This document shows, one piece after another, positions 1-11,046 of a stretch of DNA of 64,000 bases. Location of the stretch: the NCBI GenBank assembly GCA_029204225.1, contig CM055097.1, positions 55,333,920-55,397,919 of the forward strand, read 5' to 3'. The translations under genes and the position numbers were made by a program. Each line of letters begins with the position of its first letter. The first letter of the stretch is position 1. The DNA is from Diphasiastrum complanatum. Lineage: Eukaryota; Streptophyta; Lycopodiopsida; Lycopodiales; Lycopodiaceae. The notes under the pieces are model-generated. The model was given only the letters and a program-made list of their open reading frames with translations, made no database searches and was not told the DNA's origin.

Positions 1-877
1 GAGAGAAGACCTACGAGTAGACTAATAGGCTACCCTACGGCTAATGACAACTGGTCACAGCTGTCAACATCAATGTACCTCATAAAGTTTATCATTGATT
101 TCTAATAGTATCACTAAACAAAATAAAGCTGATGTATTTTCAATATATTTTGGATTGCAATTTAATATTCTCAAATGTAGCCCTATCTGATCACACTTCG
201 TTGTTACTAAATCTCCTAGATTGATCATGAATTCTATACATTTGCGTCAAGATTCTAGAGGTTTGCCCCAAATACCTAGCTACCTATTGCATTTTGGTAT
301 TTACATATATTACAGCATGCTTCTCCCTATCTTCTACAATATCTACACCCACAATACTATACTATTAAAATTCATACAAATGAAGAATTCCTCCATGCTT
401 TATATGTTGTACATAAACTTCTCACCAATCTACAAAATGCCCTTTAATGATCATGCAACATACCCTTGGCTCTCATTCCTCCAAAAAAATATTCGCATCA
501 TCAACGAGCACATATATTATATATGTGCTAGTACGATATAAAGCATCTACCCAAAGTACAAAAAAGCACTTTCCTTCTCTTATATACACTTGTCCAAATG
601 TATAATATCATTCTAGAGCCAAAGATGACAAGATATCTTCTCCTCCTATCTATAATGCACATAGACAAAAATAAAAACTCTATAATTGTCGTTGTGGCTT
701 AGCAGCTAACATACATGACGCGATAGTCTTAAACTTCTTAAAAATTTTGTTCCATATTTCAAACATTTAATATTATGTGAGTCTCAATAGAATCAAACTC
801 CAAACTCAAAGTGAGAAAATAAATAAACAACCAACCAATAACAAAGTAAAAGAAGTGAAAAGGAGAGTTGTGGCATT

Positions 878-900
878 ACACACACACACACACACACACA
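878..900. repeat. (AC)n microsatellite
   Basis: About 11-12 AC units, followed at once by a short TGTA/TATA run, so it is a compound dinucleotide/tetranucleotide repeat. Confidence 0.95.
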
Positions 901-3311
901 TGTATGTATGTATATATTAGGATCCCAATTGCAGAAGTATTGGCATGTTGCAACTACGTATTTTATTAAGTCACCACATGTAAAATCAAAGGATGAGTTC
1001 AGAAAAGGGTATGTTCATATGTGTATAATGTGTGTTGTGTCTATGTAGTTAGTGTTTATTGTCAAATGATAAACTCACTCTTTAAATGTGAATGCTTCAC
1101 AAATTATATGTTTCTTCCAAGATGAAAAAGAAATGCTCGCAACAAGTAATCGTCTCCTTTTACCTTTGTAAGTATACAAATTTACAAGTGCTTTATGTAT
1201 CTATCATTATTCATTATTTTCATATTCCTTAGAAATATGAAGTAAATTGCACTTTTATTAAAAACAAATCTACGATGTCATATAAACTTCATGAATATTT
1301 AATGTCACTGCACCATTCTTGTTATTCTTGATAGATATGATATAAAAAGTGCCATGAGTAGAAATATAATGTTTAGTACGTAATCAAGGACATTGTCATC
1401 TTTTGTTTGACGTTATACATTTTTTGCAAAAAACTACAAGTTACTACTTTTTAGTATGTACAAAAGTTTGTGATTGACATGCACAAGTGTCACTATTAGG
1501 GCCCCAACTTATAACATGATATAGGAAACATATCTTACCACTACAATTTGTAGTGACATGTTAAACAATAGCATACATTTTTCATGGTCTCGGAAGAACT
1601 ACCATTTTCTCATTAGTAATATAGTGGTAAACTATGTATTATATATGTATATATAGTGTTTGGCTTATTGATGCATAGATAACATCTCTCCTAAATAAAA
1701 ATTCTATTCTTGTTAGCTGAATTGTCCATAGTAGCTAGTTACTCCATACTTGCTTATGATATCAATAAAAATAAAAATAAATAGTCTAAAAATAATTGAT
1801 TGGAATCAATTGTAGCAAAAAACTCCAAGAAAGGAGAGAACATGATAGGTTATGATTTGCTATTTATCAATTAAACTAATGGTGTGAGATGACATCTCAT
1901 ATCATGCAAGTCTTGTCATTATTAAATAGTTGTCCAAGCCTCCACCTTGAAAAGAATACTCTTACTCAACTCAGCCATGGCCAAGGATAATGTAAAAATT
2001 TCAATCGAGAGTGGAAACTACAATATGGTCTTAGGATTATATTAGTAAACCAATTGTAGTAAGTACTTGCTTAAAAATTATTTCTTATAAATGTTACTCT
2101 AATGCTTTAGTAGATGGAGGAAAATTTAATAATATGAGGCTTCAAGATACATGCATTAAGTGACAATTTCATGGCTCATACTATAGAGCATTATAAGTAT
2201 TCTATGCGTAGTTAGGGAGCATATGCAAAAATTAAGTGCCATAGTAGTGAAACATAATAGAAATTGTTATATTATGTACTCATAATGCGAAATGACCAAA
2301 TTATATTTGATCTTATCATATATCATGCTTGTAAATTTGTTAAGTTGATGTCTCAAAAGCATGGCATAGATTTTCAAAATATCCAAGCCTCTAAGGCCTT
2401 TGTGTTTCTAGTGCTCTACGTCACATGTATCAAGTAGCAACGATGATTACAATAGTAATTGATAGTCAAAGTTTTTTGCTTGATATTGATGCCTAATTTT
2501 GTAATTTAAGATTCTTTTTTTTTGTTCCAAACCATATAATCCTATAAAATAGCACTTGTTATGTGAATTCTTTTATGTGGTTAGATCTCATTGTTTATGC
2601 AATGTTACTTTCTAGTTTGCAATGTCCTTTTCATGCTGATTTTTGATACAACTAAGTTGTGTCGATATCAACCCATAGATTTTGACTGTGACACAAGGGT
2701 ACTAGGATTCTCAATAATATATACACTTCTTTATGTACAACTAGTCTCTTATTAGAAATTGTAGTCCCTTTAACTCTCAAGATTATGAAAAGACACAACA
2801 TGTTGCAACATTATCAAATGTACATAATTTTCTCTTTACTTATTTTACATAGGAGACTTTCATGTCTTTCTATTTCTCTTACCATATGCTGATCAAGGCT
2901 TCTTCTTCTTTTGAACAAAAGTATTTGATACTTTAAACAGGACTTTTTTTTTAACTAGTTTGGTACTTTTTGGTTTAAAAGGTAAATTATGTTAAGACAT
3001 GTTACTCTTCTGTAGCTGAACGACCCCAGACCAACTTCAAGTCATATGTTTAAGAATGAAAAAATGACAAGCAAATATATTAGAATTATCCTTGCTCTTT
3101 GCTTTAATGCTGTCTACTTTGACTCAATTCAAAAACTTTGACGTCCAATGCCATGTAAAAGCTTCTAGAGTAGCATATTATGGCAATCTATTTTGAATGA
3201 TTTGTGCTTTAGTGTAAAGTAAAAAATAAGATTTATGAGCCCACTTAGCCACAATAGGAACGTCAAAGAGTTCAATATTTGACCTAAGGTCAAGATACAC
3301 AAGTTGATGAT

Positions 3312-3336
3312 TGTGTGTGTGTGTGTGTGTGTGTGT
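3312..3336. repeat. (TG)n microsatellite
   Basis: About 12 perfect TG units. On the minus strand this reads as a Thr-His run inside a short frame, which is clearly not a gene. Confidence 0.95.
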
Positions 3337-3926
3337 TCTATTTAATATTGTGGTTATCAATAAGGGTTTATCTATATTTTAAACCTCTAATTACCAAAAT
3401 TTCTAATACCCACCAATATTGATCATCGACAGATCATTGAGTTTTAAAGACCCACCCAAGATTGATATCCGACAAGTAAATTTTTTGAAAGTTATTGTGG
3501 ACTTTTGAATGTGACTATAAATGGCAAGTCCATTTATCAATCCAAATTTTATTGATAGTTGGAAGATATGTAAGGGATAGTAGTTTAATTTTTTATTGTT
3601 TTGAAATAAAGTACTAAATTTGGTTGGGCTTATAAGTTCAATTTTGGATTTTTGCATATAATGAAAAGCATAATATAATTCCATTGACCTCATAGGGTTG
3701 TGGGCTTTTTTTTTTTGGCATGTATTGATAGTGACATTCGAATTTGTTGAGCATATAATTCCCATTATGAACTTTTGCATGCTGATTTTTTGTATACATG
3801 TATTGATAATTGAAATTAATAATTGACAAAGTGATGTAAATCCATAAGATCCACGTGCAAGCAAAATAGGTGTTAGATCCACATTCATCAAGAAGAGATA
3901 ATTAAGATCCATAGGTAGGATGTTTT

Positions 3927-4200
3927 AGTTAGAATTAAAGTAGAATCACTGTGCTACTGTACTGTGGGTCCTATCAGTTGATAAGGATCAGTTGGCCTCG
4001 CCACGAGGCAAGTTGACGGGACACGCGTCCCGCCAACGGCAACCTAGGTCATGCATTGGTTGCCTGAGTGAACAACTATATGTACAGTGTAATTTCATTT
4101 TGAGAAATACAGTTGCTATGTGAGCTTGCTGTGGAGAGTGTTTTCTGTCTGTGTTACTATGTAGTATGATATGTGTTCCTGTGCAAAGCAACTTCTAAGT
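3927..4200 (+). repeat. Element A 5' LTR
   Basis: 274 bp, aligning end to end with 15124-15397. The ends read AGTTAG...CTAAGT rather than the usual TG...CA. The boundary is fixed by the flanking GTTTT repeats and by the abutting primer site. Confidence 0.9.
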
Positions 4201-4213
4201 TGGTATCAAAGCC
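4201..4213 (+). other. Element A primer binding site
   Basis: TGGTATCAAAGCC directly follows the LTR. It is one base from TGGTATCAGAGCC, the site complementary to the 3' end of initiator methionine tRNA that is common in plant copia elements. Confidence 0.85.
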
Positions 4214-5414
4214 ATACAGGGAGTGTACACAATACAACATCGCCATTGAAGAGAGATTCGGGAGAACTGTCTTCTGAGAGTTCGGGGTTTACGATGAGTT
4301 GAAGACGGAAGGAGAAACACTGGTGCAGAGAGTTTAGCACATAGAAGCTTGGTTAGCTTGAGACTGTGTGAGAATTCAGAGACAAGGGTGGTCAGCTGAA
4401 TCAGAATCTCAGCAAACGGAATTTTGAAATTTTGAAGCAGGCTATTTGGTGTTTGCAGTCAGTGTGCATTCAATCGGACACCGTTTGACAAATGGATTGA
4501 AGCATCAGAGCTCTAGCAGTAGGGCGACCTCAGATCAAGAGGATAGGCCTATCAGAACACTGTGAACTGGAAGCCAAGAAAAGATTTGTGGGAAAAACCT
4601 TGGTCTAGAGTTTGGGAGCACAAAATCAGAGTATTCTCTCTATACTGATCTATTTTCCAAGCTAGGGCGCCCTAGCAGTGCAAGTCTGACAAGAAGAGGC
4701 CGTGGATAGCCGCGACTCAGAGAGAGAGACATGGTTGAAAAATCTTTAAGGAAGCCATAGCTAGAAACGTAGGGAAGCTGGCCGCGAGCAGGGAGGTCGT
4801 GACTTAGTTCACGTGAGGAACCAAGAGATGGCATAGTGTTTCGAAGTGAACAATGCTTACAAGACTCTCCATCAGTGCACAAGAGTGTACAGATTCGTTG
4901 GATAGAGAAGTTTCAAGATCAACGGCTTAGATTGTGCTACCCAGGAGAGATATCCATAGTTGGATGAAAATCAACCATTGGATGGAGTCTGAAGGGTTGC
5001 TGAAGAGGGCCCTAAAGAAGTGAAGTGCATTTTGGCCTTCAACTTCATTAAAAAAATTTATACTAAAATGGGAGCTGGGTACCTTCACAAGTGAAGAGTG
5101 AAGTTTCTTCAAGGTGAAGAAACAGTTCAAAACCTAAAGAAGTTCCTATTTTTGGGTCCTTTGGAGTGATTGCAGTGGAGAAAGTGTTCGGAGTGCGCCA
5201 GAAGTAATTTCACCATTCCACTGGGCACGTAGTTACGAGTTGACGACTGAGTGCATTTTGAAAGGCGACGCCGATTTGGCTTTCAAATTTGTGGGAAAGT
5301 GGGGAGTGGCCTGGTAAGGGAAAAAGTGCAGGTCATTATTTTCAACTTCTAACATCACTGTTGGCCTCGACATACTGCTTTTAGCCTACGACAAAAGTTT
5401 CAAGCAGTTTTGCG
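4214..5414 (+). other. Element A untranslated leader
   Basis: About 1.2 kb between the primer site and the gag start with no convincing frame. The distal half (about 4940-5414) is clearly related to 54600-55140, the leader of the second copy, which shows that it is a real part of this family and not an unrelated insertion. Confidence 0.7.
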
Positions 5415-5531
5415 ATGGCAAACATGGGAGAGTCCATTTTGACTGAGAGTAGCAAATTGGACGGGATTTCCAACTATGTAGTGTGGAAATTCAAAATGAA
5501 AAACATACTGATGGAGAAAGACGTGTGGGAA
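5415..5531 (+). pseudogene. Element A gag, N-terminal part (split by B)
   Basis: The frame opens at ATG 5415 and runs 39 codons to ...DVWE, where element B begins. It resumes in the same frame at 11047 with VITGDERRLPNEAD. The joined reading matches the uninterrupted second copy at about 55140-55400, so the start and the junction are both supported. The region corresponds to the N-terminal copia Gag segment containing the YxxWxxxM-type motif (NYVVWKFKMKN). Gag forms the virus-like particle that packages element RNA. No promoter can be assigned beyond the LTR. Confidence 0.85.
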
Positions 5532-6380
5532 TGTTAAAATTGGCAAAAGCTAACTTGATCAAATCTTGTAAATACCATTATGAGTAGTACATATCATCAT
5601 TAGACATGTGTGGAGCCTGTTCCCACGTGTAAAATAAATGCATTTATCATTTAGATGAGTCATATAGGTTGTACCTACCATTTCATTTGAGATCTAGTGG
5701 CTAAAATGGCCAAAATCTAGTTTTCTAGCTATATGCCACTTGGCATTATTTTTTTGGTAGGAAAAACTATTTCACATGGATAGGAGTGATATCACACGTG
5801 CCAAGGACTGCTCACATGTGTGAAAACATCGGTATTAGGTGAGATTCAACTTGTAGTAGATATTTGTGCAAGTCCCTATAAATTAGAAAAATTGCCTAAA
5901 ATCAAGGGAGGTGGCTATTAGTTAGGAAACTTGGTCCATGTGCCATATTGATGATTATTGGTGGATCCTTTGATGAGTAGGCACTCTCACACGTGCCAAA
6001 TCAGCTGAGTAAGCATCAGCTCTTGTGTATATATGGTGGCTCATTTGGCCATAATTGACAAGAAAGCTAAATCTTGGTTTTGGTGCATTTCTTGAGTAAT
6101 CTCTCCATTTGTCTTGTGATTTTATGCTTATAATGGTTTCTAAGCTTAGTGTACTTCATTATTTGCTGGTAGTCCGTACTATGACAGGTATTCACACGTG
6201 TGAAACCAACAAGTACAAGTTTTGATCATATTTGATTGTTCTTGTTAGATTTGTTGATGTAGATTTGATCTAATGCTATCTAATCTTGTGTAGATTGGTA
6301 GATCAATCTAATTTAACACCCAATCACACTTGTGGATCTGATTTGGATCCATTCTTGGTCCTTTTTGCTGTACTTTGACA
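5532..6380 (+). repeat. Element B 5' LTR
   Basis: 849 bp with canonical TG...CA ends. A possible TATA box TATAAATTA lies at about 5877. The perfect palindrome TTCACACGTGTGAA is at 6191-6204 and several CACGTG/CACATGTG variants lie earlier. Confidence 0.93.
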
Positions 6381-6393
6381 TGGTATCAGAGCC
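6381..6393 (+). other. Element B primer binding site
   Basis: TGGTATCAGAGCC abuts the LTR. It is complementary to the initiator methionine tRNA 3' end by family knowledge. Confidence 0.92.
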
Positions 6394-7299
6394 AAGTACA
6401 AGTGCATTTAAGGCATTGATCTAAACTATACCCAAATTGGCAGGTTTTTGGAAACAAGCTAATATTGAGGTAGTGAGGTTGAATGGATAGCTAGAACCAT
6501 CATATTTGTACCAAATCTTGCTGTGGGCTGCAGGTGTACTTTCCACATGTGTGCGGTCGTACAGGACCTGTTTTTGATAGTAAAATTTAGTTTGGTGCAT
6601 TTTGAGCTTCATAACCCAATTTTGAGTCAATTTAGTGCATTTTTCAAGCTTTCACTTGCATTGTTTCTATTCCATTGATTTGTTCTTGGTTTAGATCAAT
6701 CATATAGATGGATTAAGGCTTGTTTACAGTACATTGAAGTTGATTCTCTGATTTTTTGAGTGTACATTGAAGTTAAGAGAGAAAGAGTGCTATAAACCAA
6801 AGATTAAGGAGTGATTTGCAAGGGGAGTGATTGAAATCCATTATACCTTCATTCTAGATTTGTTCAAGAGTGAAAGGGCCGAGTCTAGAAGCATCTAAAT
6901 GCTAGAAGACACTCTTGGATCAGTCCTCCAAGTGAAATCTTTTCTAAAGCACAAACACTCATAAAGGCAAAATCTACCTATGTGATAAGAATTGTTGGCA
7001 AGTACTAGGAGAAAAATTTGAGATCCAAATCACATTGTTCACCCCTACTCAAGTGTGTGAGTGTGTTTTTTGGCTTGAATTAAATTCATAAAGGTGAGTG
7101 AGGCATATGTGTTGTGGTTGATCCAAAATTTCCAAGAGATCCTTCCTCTGTAGAGGGCAAGAACTAGTAGCTCAATTCTTGACTTTGGTGGAAAATTTGT
7201 CTTCTTCATTGTGATCAAATCTTGCTAAGTGGCATTAGCTCTTTGTAAGCACATATCTTAGTGAGAGAGAAGTATCACATTTCTGAAAATTTGAATTTC

Positions 7300-8010
7300 A
7301 TTCCAACTCTACAGAGGTAGAGTCATTGGTACTTGGTGGAGTCCAATAGGGGCGAATGAATTCAATTTTTTGAGCAAAATTTTGACATTATATGTATGAA
7401 ACTCAAATAAGTTCTATTCAACTTTCTTTGTGAGAGTGTGAGGGTCAAGTTGTGATCCCATTGGGAGTCTAGAACATGGAGGAGTCCATATTTGAGTGTT
7501 CATGCATGGTTGGGATCTTTGTGAATCTCTAGATGTCTAAATTTTAAGCTTGGTGAAAAATTATTGACATAGATTGTTATCAAACCATTTCATGTCCATT
7601 CCAAATCTCAAGAGTGAGATTCTTTGGGTCAAGAGGGATTCCAAAAAGGGTGATTGGATCTGATCTTTGTGTGTTTGAATCAAGTATACATGTCAAGTTT
7701 TTGTGATCTAGTGTAGATCCTTTTTTTGTGAAAATTAGTGGTTTAATTTGTTGTCAAATCACATCAAATTCAATCCAAATCTCAAGAGTGAGATTATTTG
7801 GGTCAAGAGTGAGTCCAAAATAAGTGACTAAAGTATTTGAAACAAAACCCATACTTTGTTCAAGAATCTCAAAAGTTGAGTGAACTAGTCAAGAGAAAAG
7901 GAAAATCTAGGTATCAAATCTTTTCAAATCCATTCCAACTCTCAAGAGGAAGAGTCATTGGTATTTGTTGAGTCCAATAGGGGTGTTTGGATCTGATTTT
8001 TGTGATTTGA
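7300..8010 (+). repeat. Element B leader: degenerate tandem repeat, period about 160-170 bp
   Basis: A paragraph of the type ATTCCAAnTCTCAAGAGnGAGATTnTTTGGGTCAAGAG begins near 7301, 7601, 7772 and 7933, with a more degraded trace near 7430-7490. The last three copies are spaced about 170 and 160 bp apart. Copies are followed by similar GGATCTGATnTTTGTG segments. No coding function is apparent. Confidence 0.75.
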
Positions 8011-8204
8011 TAGAGTGATTTTGTCTTAGTGATCAAAGCAAAGATTAGTTTCCAATTGACTAGGTTGAAAGAGATATGATTCAAAATTTGTGGTCTAGAT
8101 CTTGTGTAGATCCTTCTAGATTGTTGAATGTGTTCAAATCTAGTTTCTTGAGAGTCACAAATTACATTTTGAAAAGTCATATCACAAGGTTTTACTTCCT
8201 CATC

Positions 8205-8456
8205 ATGGCATCAATAGGTGGCAACCTATTGGAGGCAAGTAAGGATCCTAAATGCAACCTTTGTGGCAAGAGAGATTGTTTTGTCTCAAGATGCTACAAA
8301 ATGAAGACCAATCCATCCAAGGAGAACCAAAGCAAGGGGGCCGAGGTGCAGGATGGAGCTTCAAGTTCAAAGTGCAAAGGCAAGAAGGACAAATCCAAGG
8401 AAAGGTGTTTCCTTTGTGGAAAGATGCATGAGGCTTGGAGCCTCACAAGGACTTAA
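8205..8456 (+). pseudogene. Element B short ORF with two zinc-knuckle-like motifs
   Basis: About 84 codons from ATG 8205. It shows CNLCGKRDCFVSRC near its N-terminus and CFLCGKMHEAW near the C-terminus, separated by a Lys/Ser-rich linker. The second resembles the C-terminal knuckle of chromovirus-type Gag, usually CxxC followed by PH and a later Cys; here the last Cys is missing and a stop follows soon after. It may be the tail of a former Gag, which would fit RNA binding. A longer upstream in-frame start exists at 8076, but its extra 43 codons look like leader. Function is unproven. Confidence 0.5.
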
Positions 8457-8698
8457 AAGATTTGTCTTCAAAAGTCCGTCATCACACATTTCAAACCTTT
8501 TGAAGTTTTGCATTTGGAAGTGAATTTTTTGGTTCAAGATGCAAAGATAAATGTCACTTTCATTAATGTCACTTGGATTTATTTCATGTCCTTGGAAAGC
8601 ATTTTGCTTAGAACTTTAAAAAAGTTTAAATTTATTGTTATGATCCAAGAGAAACCAAGAAAGATTAAGGAGGAGCAATCACAAAATGAAAATAGTTC

Positions 8699-9870
8699 CA
8701 TTTATGCTCTCATGACATCTTATGAAGAACTATTTTGCTTTGAAGAGATTTTTGTATCTCAAAGGTGGATTAAGGCAATACTAGTTGAGTGTGATCCCTT
8801 AATAGATAGCAAAGCATGTTTTCCTTGTAAAATTACATTGAATATGAATTCAAGAAAATGGAAATGTCTTCATAATGTATTTTTTGTTGGTTTCAATAAG
8901 ATCATGAATGATGTGTTCATTCATAATGTTGAAGATTGTAAATTTTTAATTTCAAAGGCAAGTTGTAAACTTCTTATGAGAATAAGTGAAGCATCCAAAG
9001 TGGACACTTAAGCAAGTAGTTAGCCTTATTGAGATGGAAATACTTCTTGATTTCAATATTAGAAAAATCATGCCAAGTTGTGGTGATTTTTGGACTTATG
9101 TTTCTAGCATAAGTAAGGTTGATGATCACATGAAGTACACATTATATGATCATGTATGTTGTGATCATTTTGAGACATGGAGGTCTCGGATTTCCATCAA
9201 GGAGGAGCACCAAGAAGTTGATCTTGAGGAGCCATCTCGAGGTTCAAGTGTGCCAAGGATTGAGGAGGAGAGTCCTTCTCAAGTTATGATTCCAAGAAGA
9301 ATATCAAGAGACATGGTTGAGCTCATATGGCTCACATTTCAATGGAAAGAGGAGCACATTTCAAGTAGTATACATCTCATGGTTGCTTCTCTTATGTCAT
9401 TTGGTGAATCCATTTGCTTTAGTGAGACTTTTGCATTTCAAAATTGGAGTAAAGCAATACTAGTTGAGTATGGTGTCTCTCTTGAGAACATAATTGATGT
9501 TCTTAATGATATTGAAATTGATTTTAGATCAATTAGAAAGCAAAAGGTTATTTCATCAAATGTATGCTCTTGAGTCTTGCAAGAGCATGAGTGAGTTGTC
9601 CACTCATGGTGTGAAAAATTGTCTTTTTCAATGTATTGAGGCAAATTGTAAACTCTTTATGAGAGAAAGTGAATCATCCTCTAAGGAAACTTATCTCCAT
9701 ATTTAAGTATCTAGCCTCATTAGGTCTGAGATTAGCATGGTAACCAAGCATGAAGATATGATACAGACTCTTTGTTATTATAGCATGCATAGTCTTGCCA
9801 ATGTTGATAAGCCTAATCCTCGAGATCTTGGTAACATGATGTTGATCTTTGTGATCCTCATGAGTCAAGA
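8699..9870 (+). repeat. Element B: two diverged copies of an unknown protein-like module (period about 680 bp)
   Basis: Copy 1 lies at about 8699-9180 and copy 2 at about 9375-9870. In translation, copy 1 has LFCFEEIFVSQRWIKAILVE and copy 2 has SICFSETFAFQNWSKAILVE. Further on, CKFLISKASCKLLMRISEAS matches CLFQCIEANCKLFMRESESS. Offsets of three anchors are about 679, 683 and 690 bp. The frames are open over 100-195 codons (8508-9011, 8986-9573, 9494-9706) but shift between segments. The segment between copies (about 9185-9370) is Glu/Ser/Arg-rich and not repeated. I recognise no family. It could be captured host sequence or a relic of a lost element protein. Confidence 0.7.
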
Positions 9871-10167
9871 AGGACTCTTTATTTTATCATGGAGTTGCAG
9901 CTATTTTCAAGGATCAGGAGCTTTTGGATCCACCATATGCTTCAAGGATGGAACAAATCAATGAAAGAGGTGCTAGGATGGTGCAAAGCTCTCAAGTTCA
10001 TCAAAAAAGTCAACATCAAAGAGGCATTATCATGGATACGGTGATTTCGGATCGACATCAAGCTCATTGGCTAATCTTCACACCTTTGAACCAGCAAGGA
10101 TCCATATTTGAAGACCAATTCAGCCCATGGAGTCAATCTCAATATCATCATATTTTTATCAAGTTAG

Positions 10168-10180
10168 TTTTGAGGAGGAG
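10168..10180 (+). other. Element B polypurine tract
   Basis: TTTTGAGGAGGAG ends exactly at the 3' LTR. The same GAGGAGGAG tract precedes the LTRs of elements G and H, which points to related families. Confidence 0.88.
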
Positions 10181-11041
10181 TGTTAAAATTGGCAAAAGCT
10201 AACTTGATCAAATCTTGTAAATACCATTATGAGTAGTACATATCATCATTAGACATGTGTGGAGCCTGTTTCCACGTGTGAAATAAATGCATTTATCATT
10301 TAGATGAGTCATATAGGTTGTACCTACCATTTCATTTGAGATCTAGTGGCTAAAATGGCCAAAATCTAGTTTTCTAGCTATATGCCACTTGGCATTATTT
10401 TATTGGTAGGAAAAGCTATTTCACATGGATAGGAGTGATCTCACACGTGCCAAGGACTGCTCACATGTGTGAAAACATCAGTAGTAGGTGAGATTCAACT
10501 TGTAGTAGATATCTGTGCAAGTCCCTATAAATTAGGAAAATTGCCTAAAATCAAGGGAGGTGGCTATTAGTTAGGAAACTTGGTCCATGTGCCATATTGA
10601 TGATTATTGGTGGATCCTTTGATGAGTAGGAACTCTCACACGTGCCAAATCAGCTGAGTAAGCATCAGCTCTTGTGTATATATGGTGGCTCATTTGGCCA
10701 TAATTGACAAGAAAGCTAAATCTTGGTTTTGGTGCATTTCTTGAGTAATCTCTCCATTTGTCTTGTGATTTTATGCTTCTAATGGTTTCTAAGATTAGTG
10801 TACTTCATTATTTGCTGGTAGCCCGTACTATGACAGGTACTATGACAGGTATTCACACGTGTGAAACCAACAAGTACAAGTTTTGATCATATTTGATTGT
10901 TCTTGTTAGATTTGTTGATGTAGATTTGATCTAGTGCTATCTAATCTTGTGTAGATTGGTAGATCAATCTAATTTAACACCCAATCACACTTGTGGATCT
11001 GATTTGGATCCATTCTTGGTCCTTTTTGCTGTACTTTGACA
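10181..11041 (+). repeat. Element B 3' LTR
   Basis: 861 bp. It is 12 bp longer than its partner because TACTATGACAGG is duplicated in tandem near 10830-10850. The palindrome TTCACACGTGTGAA is at 10852-10865. Confidence 0.93.
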
Positions 11042-11046
11042 GGGAA

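Larger units (their letters stand above)
1..3921. other. AT-rich intergenic DNA, no gene recognised
   Basis: About 3.9 kb of AT-rich sequence with short, biased open frames only (for example a 106-codon frame at 221-541). None shows a recognisable domain, splice structure or composition that argues for coding. Two dinucleotide microsatellites lie in it and are listed separately. I see no LTR ends, primer site or polyprotein remnant here, so this is either degraded repeat or true intergenic DNA. Confidence 0.6.
5532..11041 (+). mobile_element. Element B: non-autonomous LTR retrotransposon (no pol), nested in A
   Basis: The LTRs at 5532-6380 (849 bp) and 10181-11041 (861 bp) both start TGTTAAAATTGG and end TTTGACA. 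A primer site TGGTATCAGAGCC follows the first, a purine tract precedes the second, and GGGAA is duplicated at 5527-5531 and 11042-11046. The 3.8-kb interior has no protease, integrase, RT or RNase H signature. It contains a repetitive leader, a short zinc-knuckle-like frame and two diverged copies of an unrecognised protein-like module. This is the structure of a large retrotransposon derivative (LARD-like) that must borrow enzymes. LTRs differ by about 14 substitutions plus one 12-bp tandem duplication, so it is clearly younger than its host A. Confidence 0.93.

Noticed and set aside
221-541. 106-codon frame near the left end
   Set aside because: AT-driven composition, no domain, no splice or promoter context.
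3403-3912. 169-codon minus-strand frame left of element A
   Set aside because: Low-complexity AT-rich translation without any domain; it ends at the A insertion site by chance.
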